A stretch of 10,684 bases of DNA from Archaeoglobaceae archaeon (lineage in GTDB: Archaea; Halobacteriota; Archaeoglobi; Archaeoglobales; Archaeoglobaceae). Position numbers and translations under genes: made by a program. The DNA lies in contig JAMOMT010000104.1 in NCBI GenBank assembly GCA_027066965.1, positions 1 to 10,684 on the forward strand, read 5' to 3'. Each line of letters begins with the position of its first letter. The stretch's first letter is position 1. Below are positions 1-5,180 of this stretch, piece after piece. The notes beneath the pieces were generated by a model that saw only the letters and a list, made by a program, of their open reading frames with translations, was not told where the DNA came from and did no database searches.

Positions 1-208
1 CCGTAACTATCCTGTACGCGAGGTACAGAATTGCTAGAGAGACCGATAGTGAAGCTGAAAGAATGTATCCCGCATTTGACATGACGAGGGCTATAAACAC
101 AATGAAAGCTATACTCACGGCCCCCGTAACTATGGAGAGGTTCGTTAAACACCTGAACACGGCCTCTCTTCTTACTTTCAGTCCATTCTTTTTTTCGTTC
201 AACGCCAT
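1..208 (-). CDS. N-terminal part of a small two-helix membrane protein (runs off left edge)
   Basis: An open frame reads leftwards from ATG at 208 and is still open at the window edge after 69 codons. It begins MALNEKKNGLKVRREAVF, a charged N-terminus with several Lys/Arg, followed by two hydrophobic stretches: roughly residues 23-43 (IVTGAVSIAFIVFIALV) and 48-66 (YILSASLSVSLAILYLAY). This is the pattern of a small integral membrane protein with a cytoplasmic N-terminus. ATG 208 is the first possible start after an in-frame TGA at 230-232, and GGCGGGGGT abuts it as a possible ribosome-binding region. The family is not recognisable from this fragment. A C/D-box sRNA gene ends about 15 nt upstream on the same strand, so the two may be co-transcribed or the sRNA may lie in the gene's leader. 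Confidence 0.6.
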   Translation of the reverse strand, partial: MALNEKKNGLKVRREAVFRCLTNLSIVTGAVSIAFIVFIALVMSNAGYILSASLSVSLAILYLAYRIVT

Positions 209-223
209 ACCCCCGCCAGAAAG

Positions 224-285
224 AGAGCCTCAGACTCTCCCCTCTCATCACCGCTCAGTTCGCCCATCAGTCATCATCGGCGAAT
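224..285 (-). ncRNA. Archaeal C/D-box guide sRNA (2'-O-methylation guide)
   Basis: Read on the minus strand, the order is C box ATGATGA (277-271), a 12-nt guide CTGATGGGCGAA (270-259), D' box CTGA (258-255), a 3-nt spacer (254-252), C' box GTGATGA (251-245), an 11-nt guide GAGGGGAGAGT (244-234) and D box CTGA (233-230). Both C boxes match RUGAUGA exactly and both D boxes match CUGA. Guide lengths and the short D'-C' spacer are those of archaeal dual-guide C/D sRNAs. GCC before the C box (281-279) can pair with GGC after the D box (229-227) as the terminal stem. Such RNAs bind L7Ae, Nop5 and fibrillarin and direct ribose methylation of rRNA or tRNA, at the base paired to the fifth nucleotide upstream of D or D'. 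Expected target strings are TTCGCCCATCAG and ACTCTCCCCTC; I could not place them. A TATA-like box lies about 25 nt upstream. Confidence 0.82.
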
Positions 286-300
286 GATTCTTGTTTTGTC

Positions 301-312
301 GTTTATTTAAGG
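301..312 (-). promoter_or_regulatory. TATA-like box for the C/D sRNA and/or the small membrane protein
   Basis: On the minus strand the sequence reads CTTAAATAAAC, centred near 306. Archaeal transcription starts about 22-27 nt downstream of the TATA centre, which falls at about 280-284, right at the predicted 5' end of the C/D sRNA. The rest of the stretch to 432 has no gene I can support. Confidence 0.45.
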
Positions 313-432
313 GCATTGGTTCAAGGAACACTCTACTTGAGTTCTAAAGTCAGAAGTTTAGATCCGTAGGTCAGCAAGCCAGTAGCTAAAAATAGCGACA
401 AAGAGAAAAACAGCTTTCGTCACACTTCGAAC

Positions 433-1323
433 ATGGGGCAGAAAGCTCTTGGCGCTTGTGGTGCTGGTGGCACCTCTCTCAACTCTTTCAGGCTGCTCGA
501 AGCCCCAGGTTAAGAAGGTCACAATGCACTGGGGGAAGTTAACAGCAGCGTAACTCAGATAGCTTCTGATATTACGGTTACAGACCCTCTGCCGTTCTCC
601 ATACCTCTGAGCGGCGTTAGCGTGAAGGTTTACATGAACGGAGTGGACATGGGGAGTGGGTATTCAGTTGGAAAGACGACAATCTCACCTCCAGAGAGTA
701 ATGTTAGGCTTGTAATGGACCTCGTCAACAGGAGACTTATTGACTGGTGGGTCACATAAAAAACGGGGAAAAGATGACCGTTAAGGTAGTTTCCACGCTG
801 GAGTTTTCAATACTGGGTTTCAGGTTTGGAGTTCCGATAACGAGGGAGAGCGAATTCAGAACGAATTTTCTTGGAGGTATCCCGACTAAGAGCGTTGGCA
901 TATTCATTGCGGGAGAGAAGGTAGGAGAAGTGAAGGACGTAAGGCTCATGTAGGGCGACGTAACTTATAGCTCGACGCGGGTGATTGTCAGTGCTACTGT
1001 CGTCAACGACCTGCCGGTTCCGCTGTACCTTAACTACCTCGAGTACAACATATACATGATACGGAATAAAAATGGGAAGCGGAAAGATGGCCAGCACTAA
1101 AATTATAAAGCCGAAGTCGCAGGAGAGAGTTGAGTTCACGATGTACATTGACAACTCGAAGATCCCCGAGTGGTGGGTGACACACGTAAGGAACGGGGAG
1201 AGAACGACAGTCAAGGTTGAAATGGGTGTGGGCATGAGCCTTCGGGGTAGGAATAAGTTTATACCGCTGAACAGCTATACATACACTGTGCAGACACACA
1301 TACTCGAAAGTCCCGTGGGGTAG
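433..1323 (+). pseudogene. Pseudogene: lipoprotein with two tandem LEA14/WHy-type domains
   Basis: Joining frames gives one protein. After ATG 433, a one-base shift in the GGGG run opens GRKLLALVVLVAPLSTLSGC, a lipoprotein signal peptide ending in an LSGC lipobox. A second shift near 525 leads into a first domain (VTQIASDITVTDPLPFSIPL... up to LIDWWVT). After a third shift at about 750 it continues as HIKNGEKMTVKVV and ends near FRTNFLGG. An in-frame TAG at 951-953 and another shift near 1070 precede and interrupt a second copy of the same domain (VIVSATVVNDLPVPLYLNYL ... MYIDNSKIPEWWVTHVRNGE). The WWVTH-(I/V)-(K/R)-NGE-TVKV block recurs in both copies. This matches the WHy/LEA type 2 beta-sandwich, often exported or lipid-anchored in archaea and linked to stress. 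At least five lesions make it a pseudogene. Its last frame stops at 1323, inside the tRNA-Gln gene. Confidence 0.8.
1274..1283 (+). promoter_or_regulatory. TATA box of tRNA-Gln, embedded in the pseudogene
   Basis: GCTATACATA lies 26-35 nt before the first base of the tRNA, the usual archaeal box A distance. It is inside the last domain of the decayed LEA-like gene, so this part of the pseudogene may be kept by selection for tRNA expression. Confidence 0.5.
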
Positions 1324-1381
1324 TGGTCAATCCTGCCGGCCTTTGGAGCCGGCGACGGGGGTTCGAATCCCCCCGGGACTA
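1309..1381 (+). tRNA. tRNA-Gln (anticodon TTG)
   Basis: A full cloverleaf can be drawn. The acceptor AGTCCCG (1309-1315) pairs with CGGGACT (1374-1380), with discriminator A at 1381. The anticodon stem CCGGC/GCCGG encloses the loop CTTTGGA with anticodon TTG at 1343-1345 (reads CAA/CAG, Gln). The T arm GGGGG-TTCGAAT-CCCCC spans 1357-1373. No CCA is encoded. It is a candidate anchor for the accessory island that follows, but I saw no clear copy of its 3' end downstream. Confidence 0.96.
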
Positions 1382-1396
1382 CGCTTATAACCCTTT

Positions 1397-1413
1397 CGCT
1401 TGTGAGCGTTTTT
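1397..1413 (+). terminator. Small hairpin plus T-run after tRNA-Gln
   Basis: CGCT-TGTG-AGCG forms a 4-bp stem with a 4-nt loop, followed at once by TTTTT (1409-1413). It sits 16 nt after the tRNA and could end its transcript; archaeal termination mostly needs only the T-run. Confidence 0.45.
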
Positions 1414-1634
1414 CGCAACCTTTCGGGATTTCCTGCGTTGCTTGCCTTATCACGCTTTTCTCGCAACTTGGTGACGCAATTCGTGACAGCTTAGTGTCTC
1501 TTTTTAGGACCAGAGGCAGTGGCGCGGTTTTACCATCGTGTGTCTGTGGAAAGAGTGCTCGGAGATTTCGAACCCCTGACGAATTTAAGATAAACGTGTT
1601 AAATAAAAAATAAAACAGAGTGAAACTCAACAAA
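1414..1634. other. Intergenic stretch with no supported gene
   Basis: Short open frames exist on both strands, but none has a recognisable domain, and those at the left edge start inside the tRNA. Loosely repeated TCGCAAC motifs occur near 1413 and 1462. A short T-arm-like string (GGGGTTCGAA on the minus strand, about 1568-1577) is too weak to call a tRNA remnant. Confidence 0.5.
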
Positions 1635-1981
1635 TCAGAAAATTAACAGATTTAGTGGAACCTGCTCTGTCATCTCTCCTCTTTCGGCTTTTTCTACAAT
1701 TTCCTTTATTCTTCTGTAAATCCAGCATTCTCTGCACCCCTTTTCTCATCTTCAAACCTGAAAAGTCTAAAGTAATAGGTGTCAACGAGACCACCCTGAG
1801 GCTTTCTTCTTCCACACTTCAGGACGAGGCACGATTCAGCCAAGTACGTGAGAGCTCTGCTGAGCGATTTGTTAATGCTTGTATCCTTCAGCCTGAAGCT
1901 CTCCGCCATTTTCACTTCTTCCTTTATCTCCGTAAATCTCATGGGTCGATTCCTGCTGTGAAGAGCTTTTGCAACATCCAC
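1635..1981 (-). pseudogene. Winged-helix DNA-binding protein, frameshifted
   Basis: From GTG 1981 the frame gives about 80 residues typical of an archaeal winged-helix regulator: MRFTEIKEEVKM (first helix pair), DTSINKSLSRALTYLAES (recognition helix region), then a wing with GRRKPQGGLVDTYYFRLFRF. This frame stops at 1706-1708, after unlikely-looking residues. After a one-base shift at an AAAAGGGG run (1737-1744) the next frame continues smoothly as CWIYRRIKEIVEKAERGEM and stops at 1635-1637. The best reading is a single gene of about 115 codons with a 1-nt loss in the G-run, either a true lesion or a sequencing error. The frame is open upstream to a TAA at 2015-2017 without a better start. 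Its target genes are unknown; it is divergent from the mntA-hepT pair. Confidence 0.6.
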
Positions 1982-2034
1982 ACACTTCCTGAAATCAACA
2001 AATCCACATTCGTCTTAACAATCTTCTTTTTTCA

Positions 2035-2101
2035 AAAACACAAAACCTTGGCTTGGAATTCACGGGAAACCGTTTTATGGGATTTATGGGTTTTGTGTTT
2101 T
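2035..2101. repeat. 13-bp perfect inverted repeat enclosing a GNRA hairpin
   Basis: AAAACACAAAACC (2035-2047) is the exact reverse complement of GGTTTTGTGTTTT (2089-2101). Inside the 41-nt gap, ACGG-GAAA-CCGT (2062-2073) forms a second perfect stem capped by a GAAA loop, and TTTATGGG occurs twice in tandem (2075-2082 and 2083-2090, roughly). It lies between the divergent winged-helix pseudogene and mntA. It could be a minimal mobile-element remnant, a structured RNA or a regulatory region. No target-site duplication was seen. Confidence 0.6.
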
Positions 2102-2115
2102 ATTATGCGACAAAG

Positions 2116-2124
2116 ATTTTATAA
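2116..2124 (+). promoter_or_regulatory. TATA box of the mntA-hepT operon
   Basis: TTTTATAAT lies about 33 nt before the mntA ATG. The predicted start site (near 2145) falls inside the palindrome at 2134-2149, giving a very short leader. Confidence 0.6.
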
Positions 2125-2133
2125 TTTCCTGAA

Positions 2134-2149
2134 CACCTAATATTAGGTG
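2134..2149. promoter_or_regulatory. Perfect 16-bp palindromic operator at the mntA start
   Basis: CACCTAATATTAGGTG is a perfect palindrome. It lies between the TATA box and the ATG at 2155, covers the expected transcription start, and its right end AGGTGA also serves as the only plausible Shine-Dalgarno sequence. A dimeric regulator bound here would block initiation; the toxin-antitoxin complex itself is the first candidate. The identity of the binder is inference. Confidence 0.65.
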
Positions 2150-2154
2150 AAAGC

Positions 2155-2454
2155 ATGTTAACGGCTGAAGAAATCCTCAAGCTCATTCAGCAAAACAGAG
2201 AAAGAATAAAGAGGTATGGAGTTAAGAGAATAGGGTTGTTTGGATCCTATTTAAGAGGGGAGCAAAAGGAAAGTAGTGATATAGATATTCTAGTGGAATT
2301 TGAAAAAGGTAAGAAGACATTTGACAATTACATGGAGCTCAAGTTCTTTCTTGAAGACCTATTCAAGCGAAAGGTCGATCTTGTAATCGCTGAAAGTGTG
2401 AAACCGGAATTAAGGAAGTACATAATGGAAAGTGTGAAGTATGCGGGATTATAG
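2155..2454 (+). CDS. mntA: MntA-type minimal nucleotidyltransferase antitoxin
   Basis: This 99-residue protein is the size of minimal MNT-domain antitoxins. The polymerase-beta-fold signature GSX10DXD is complete: G30-S31, then D42-I-D44 (SSDIDILVEF), with the third acidic residue at D75 in KRKVDLVIAE. In characterised MntA/HepT systems the antitoxin adds AMP groups from ATP to a tyrosine of the HEPN toxin and so silences it. ATG 2155 is preceded by AGGTGA at 6-nt spacing, part of the palindromic operator. The last 14 nt overlap hepT, so the pair is translationally coupled. The gene is A+T-rich like the surrounding island and probably horizontally acquired. The family assignment is firm; the AMPylation mechanism is transferred from relatives. 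Confidence 0.93.
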   Translation: MLTAEEILKLIQQNRERIKRYGVKRIGLFGSYLRGEQKESSDIDILVEFEKGKKTFDNYMELKFFLEDLFKRKVDLVIAESVKPELRKYIMESVKYAGL

Positions 2455-2788
2455 AGCTTATTTAAAGGACATCCTCGAGGCAATCGAAAGAATCGAAGAG
2501 TATACAGAAGGCTTGGATTTTGATGACTTTTTAGAAAATAAACTCGTGCAGGATGCTGTTGTGAGAAGACTTGAAATAATAGGAGAAGCTGTAAAGAATA
2601 TTCCCGAAGAAATCAAGAGTAAAAAACCAGAGATAGAATGGAGAAAAATCGCTGGATTGAGGGATATTCTAATTCATGCTTATTTCGGTATCGACTTTGA
2701 TATAATATGGGATATAGTCAAAAACAAGCTACCAGAACTTAAAGAGAAAATTATCGAGCTGTTAGAGGAGCTTGAGAAGAATGAATAA
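2441..2788 (+). CDS. hepT: HepT-type HEPN ribonuclease toxin (DUF86)
   Basis: A 115-residue all-helical protein. The HEPN active-site motif RX4HXY is intact as R74-DILI-H79-A-Y81 (GLRDILIHAYFG). R and H are the RNase residues, and the tyrosine is the one AMPylated by MntA in studied systems. The preceding segment VVRRLEIIGEAVKNIPEE is the conserved DUF86 helix. It starts 14 nt inside mntA at ATG 2441 and ends in a Glu/Lys-rich helix (residues 96-115). The toxin probably cleaves RNA, possibly tRNA, when free of its antitoxin. No terminator is obvious after it; a short IR AACAATAATTGTT lies at 2801-2813. Confidence 0.93.
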   Translation: MRDYRAYLKDILEAIERIEEYTEGLDFDDFLENKLVQDAVVRRLEIIGEAVKNIPEEIKSKKPEIEWRKIAGLRDILIHAYFGIDFDIIWDIVKNKLPELKEKIIELLEELEKNE

Positions 2789-2842
2789 TAGCAAAATACA
2801 AACAATAATTGTTAAAAGATTAGAAATATTATACTAAAATTC

Positions 2843-3268
2843 ATGTACCCGATAACCATTTATTGTTGGAACGTGCTTCACGGAGATGCAAATATATTCA
2901 TATTCCGTGGAACATTTTGCGGAATTAAACACTCATGTATAGTCGATTTTGGTTGTCAGTGGGATTTTATTAATAGTGATATGGTAGCAAAAGCTACATA
3001 CAACGCTCATTGGATTCTTAGAAAGTCAAATCATATTGATATTTTCATAACTTACCTTCCACTATGACCACTACAGCTATATTACCGAAATTACAAGAAA
3101 TTTGGATGCCCACATAATTTACCTGCCAGCTATATCAAGACCTTCTATGCACTCTCTTTGATTTCTTCATCAATTTTTAGTGTTTCTGAAGAAGAAATAC
3201 TAATATCTTTTGTTAGATCTTCCGCAATCAAATACTTTAGTAATTTTCTTTTTAAAAGATACTACTAA
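2843..3268 (+). pseudogene. Metallo-beta-lactamase-fold protein, decayed
   Basis: The first frame from ATG 2843 reads ITIYCWNVLHGDANIFIF ... SCIVDFG, the opening beta-strands and the Asp-Gly strand typical of metallo-beta-lactamase folds (WNVGHGDA.. in ComEC-like members). It stops at 3067 with DIFITYLPL. The next frame supplies FHYDHYSYITEITRNLDAHI. Together they restore a THFHYDH zinc motif (HxHxDH) if TAC at about 3052-3054 was CAC and one extra C is removed. A third frame shift near 3150 allows ISSSIFSVSEEEILISFVRS up to TAA 3266-3268. So a zinc-hydrolase-like gene has lost its first metal histidine and its frame. It lies 55 nt after hepT, possibly once in the same defence-like cluster. 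The substrate is unknown. Confidence 0.7.
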
Positions 3269-3269
3269 T

Positions 3270-3500
3270 CTATATCAAAGAACTTTTTGAGCAGAGCATC
3301 TTTGTCGAGTATCATGGATATCTCTCGTCTAGGACTTCTATCTGGACAATCTTATCCATATTTCTTTATATCTCTTTAACGAAACGTCTTCGAGTTTCGC
3401 GAGAGAGCTTTTGACAGTGGAGTGAGTTAGTTTTATCAACTCCAAAGGTTGTTTAGCTCGTGCCACTTCTTTTGTTGTTTTGGAGTTGAAAAAGAAAGAT
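3270..3500 (-). pseudogene. Fragments of a possible winged-helix protein downstream of vapC
   Basis: In a frame different from the overlapping vapC tail, the minus strand encodes TTKEVARAKQPLELIKLTHS then TVKSSLAKLEDVSLKRYKEI, resembling a helix-turn-helix (TVKSSLAKLEDV as recognition helix), up to TAG 3338-3340. A neighbouring frame continues with DCPDRSPRREISMILDKDAL and LLKKFFDID, then TAG 3270-3272. There is no start codon in a good place. It is best read as a decayed small regulator; it could also be chance open frames. Confidence 0.35.
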
Positions 3501-3838
3501 TTGGAACCCGAGTAGGAATCCGACCTTTAACTCTGAAACCTCTGTAATATCCAAGAAATCTTTTGTCTTTCGTGATTAGCTCTTCGTTTCTGTTGATACA
3601 AATTGAAGCGATTAGGAGGTCTGCAAAGGGTTTGGGCTTCCCTATTGCTCTGAGTCTTCTTTGAAGTTCTATTGATAAAAGGATGTCCTTTCTTTCGATT
3701 GCGATTACTTTTCCGAAAAACTTTTGGTATTCCATTATCGGCGGGTATTCCACGAGAGTTACTTCCGTATATATCTTCGTGTATTTCCTCGTTTTTCTTG
3801 ACTTTCTCTATAGCTATGTTTGTGTCGATGACGCCCAC
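3436..3838 (-). pseudogene. vapC: VapC-type PIN-domain toxin with a frameshift
   Basis: GTG 3838 begins MGVIDTNIAIEKVKKNEEIH, with the first PIN aspartate in VIDTN. The frame is then lost at a TATATA tract (about 3770-3780), and the sequence goes on in another frame as TEVTLVEYPPIMEYQKFFGK ... PFADLLIASI ... LITKDKRFLGYYRGFRVKG. All four acidic PIN positions are there across the two frames (D of DTN, E of VEYP, D of FADLL, D of TKDKRF). PIN toxins are Mg-dependent RNases that cut tRNA or rRNA. Restoring two bases in the TA repeat joins the halves exactly. The start overlaps vapB by 25 nt, the usual VapBC arrangement. The C-terminus after RVKG is longer than usual and looks non-native. It is probably inactive, unless the repeat is phase-variable. 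Confidence 0.78.
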
Positions 3839-4080
3839 TCTATTAACCTCTCTTTTTCCTTTCTTCGCATCTCCTCAAGAATTCTAAGCTCTTCGTTTAA
3901 ATCGAAACTCTTCGATTCGGTTTTGGGATAACTCAAGGCAAAATAGATTCTGTAAATGTTTATATCTGTTTTATCTTTCATCTTCTCTTCTAACGCGTCG
4001 ATTAACATTCTTTTGAGTTCTTCTACTTCTTCCAGCTTTACCCAGTCCGGAACTTCTATTTGAATTATCTTTTTTCCCAT
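3814..4080 (-). CDS. vapB: VapB-like antitoxin
   Basis: An intact 88-residue highly charged protein from ATG 4080, beginning MGKKIIQIEVPDWVKLEEVE. The N-terminal strand followed by an amphipathic helix, and the acidic/basic C-terminal half (EELRILEEMRRKEKERLIEW), fit an archaeal VapB whose tail wraps its PIN partner. The identity rests largely on position, since it overlaps the start of the PIN gene by 25 nt. No Shine-Dalgarno sequence is visible (upstream AATAAAGAAGT). Because the partner toxin frame is broken, this antitoxin may be an orphan. I cannot assign its DNA-binding class with confidence. Confidence 0.7.
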   Translation of the reverse strand: MGKKIIQIEVPDWVKLEEVEELKRMLIDALEEKMKDKTDINIYRIYFALSYPKTESKSFDLNEELRILEEMRRKEKERLIEWASSTQT

Positions 4081-4134
4081 ACTTCTTTATTGATGGTTGG
4101 GTTAGAAAAACCTTTGTGACTCGGATCTCAAACC

Positions 4135-4262
4135 TTACAGATATCTCTTCTTTAAACTTTCTTTTATCTCTTCTTGGATTAGCTCTTCTACTGCTTGAGT
4201 GTTCCAAAGCTAACTACTTTGTTTTCAATCTTCAAACGACCATATTCTGGTCTCTAGTTCAT
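4135..4262 (-). pseudogene. Remnant of a very small protein upstream of vapB
   Basis: From ATG 4262 (followed by an immediate TAG) one frame reads RPEYGRLKIENKVVSFGTLK. A neighbouring frame then reads AVEELIQEEIKESLKKRYL and ends at TAA 4135-4137. The two pieces together look like a single small protein of about 45 residues broken by one nonsense codon and one shift. The charged amphipathic C-terminal helix recalls small antitoxin-like proteins, but I do not recognise the family. The A+T-rich stretch 4285-4320 (TTTATATTAATTTTTATAG on the minus strand) could have been its promoter; 4263-4366 holds nothing else. Confidence 0.4.
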
Positions 4263-4366
4263 GTCAGAACATTAAGTTTTAGATTCGAGGCTATAAAAAT
4301 TAATATAAAAAGTTATAAAGAAATGATATAGATATATGAAGCTATCAAGATAGACACCTACAGTCG

Positions 4367-4817
4367 TTATAGAAAGCAATAAAAAACTATATAACTAGCT
4401 CTGAACTGAAGTAAAAAACTATTAAAAGGAAATCTACTCCAAAACTTCTTTGCTCTTCCTTTAAGCCTAAACAAAGAATCTTTCAACGACATTTCTTCTA
4501 CCGAACGTCTCATGCTCATATCAAGTCCATTCATACCAGAATCCTCCATCAACAATAACTTCTGGCTTGTTTTCGCAGTATTTTAGAACCTCTTTTAAAA
4601 CATAAGCATGAAAGCTATTTCTACCTTCAAGCTTATAGCCAAGCATTCATTGGTCTCAACGTCTACTGCAGTCCATACAAAGATTATTTTCCAGCTTTAA
4701 TTTGTTTTCATCTATTGCAATAAGCCTTTCTTAATCCTTATGATAGTAAATTCTAACTGATTCAGGCTTATTTCTTCGAATAGAGATGAATAATCTTATT
4801 TTGACACTGTCATGGAT
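4367..4817 (-). mobile_element. Degenerate IS6/IS240-like insertion sequence (DDE transposase remnant)
   Basis: Read on the minus strand through several frames, the pieces line up in order with the DDE core of IS6/IS240-like archaeal transposases: IRRNKPESVRIYYHKD, then IAIDENKLKLE (first Asp region), IIFVWTAVDVETNECLAI, RNSFHAYVLKEVLKYCENKP, EVIVDGGFWYEWT (second Asp), YEHETFGRRNVVERFF (catalytic Glu), and a Lys/Phe-rich tail KKFWSRFPFNS. There are in-frame stops (after WYEWT, after ERFFV, after YYHKD) and at least three shifts, so it is dead. The start of the transposase is missing or unrecognisable. I could not define terminal inverted repeats or a target duplication. Confidence 0.78.
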
Positions 4818-4989
4818 AAATGTTCTTGACGAATTCGTCTATAAAGACTTTGGAAACAAAGTAAAAGAATATGTAAGTACTTTAGAAAAAGTCCCGGTAG
4901 CTACTGCTCCTTAACTTGCCCTTGTGAAATTTATTGGTCTCGAAATCTACAAAATCACTACTGACATTTCACCCAAACATTTCTCCTAA
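4786..4989 (+). pseudogene. Short decayed gene of unknown family before tRNA-Gly
   Basis: ATG 4786 opens a protein-like frame (MNNLILTLSWINVLDEFVYK then DFGNKVKEYVSTLEKV) ending at TAA 4912-4914. The same frame continues as LALVKFIGLEIYKITTDISP up to TAA 4987-4989. One nonsense codon would turn a 67-codon frame into this. It slightly overlaps the weakest end of the transposase remnant on the other strand, so one of the two edges is wrong. The family is not recognised. Confidence 0.3.
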
Positions 4990-5007
4990 CTGCCAAAAAC
5001 AAACAAG

Positions 5008-5078
5008 TGCGCGGGCCGGGATTTGAACCCGGGCTAACGGCTCGGAAAGCCGTTGTCCTACCACTAGACTACCCGCGC
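5008..5078 (-). tRNA. tRNA-Gly (anticodon TCC)
   Basis: On the minus strand the acceptor GCGCGGG (5078-5072) pairs with CCCGCGC (5015-5009), with discriminator A at 5008. D stem GTCT/GGAC; anticodon stem ACGGC/GCCGT around loop TTTCCGA with anticodon TCC at 5046-5044 (reads GGA/GGG, Gly); T arm with loop TTCAAAT. No CCA is encoded. It marks the right edge of the decayed island. T-rich sequence TTTGTTTTT just downstream (4993-5002) probably ends transcription. Confidence 0.96.
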
Positions 5079-5100
5079 TTTTTCCCTCCTAGAGTCAGGT

Positions 5101-5112
5101 GGCTATTTATTG
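5101..5112 (-). promoter_or_regulatory. TATA box of tRNA-Gly
   Basis: AACAATAAATAG on the minus strand, 23-34 nt before the tRNA 5' end, at the proper archaeal distance. The opposite strand of the same gap (5079-5180) must also hold the herA promoter; TTATCATCA at about 5152-5160 is the best, weak, candidate. Confidence 0.5.
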
Positions 5113-5180
5113 TTTTTGCTCCAGTTGTTGCTGTTTTCACAAACTCAAAGCTTATCATCACACCCCACTAAAGGCCTATC

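Noticed and set aside
1559..1580. T-arm-like string on the minus strand, possible tRNA fragment or attachment-site copy
   Set aside because: Only about 10 bases match the tRNA-Gln T arm, the stem pairs poorly, and no acceptor or anticodon part is present.
1275..1613. Open frames on both strands across tRNA-Gln
   Set aside because: They start in or read through the tRNA gene (VVPGGFEPPSPAPK-type peptides are the usual tRNA artefact) and have no domain.
1385..1633. 82-codon minus-strand frame after tRNA-Gln
   Set aside because: No recognisable fold, biased composition, no RBS or TATA support.
3971..4207. 78-codon minus-strand frame overlapping vapB
   Set aside because: It is an Arg/Lys/Ser-rich frame shadow of vapB and of the small-protein remnant.
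5155..5161. A second RUGAUGA-like C box (minus strand) before herA
   Set aside because: No D box or guide at a proper distance downstream on that strand.
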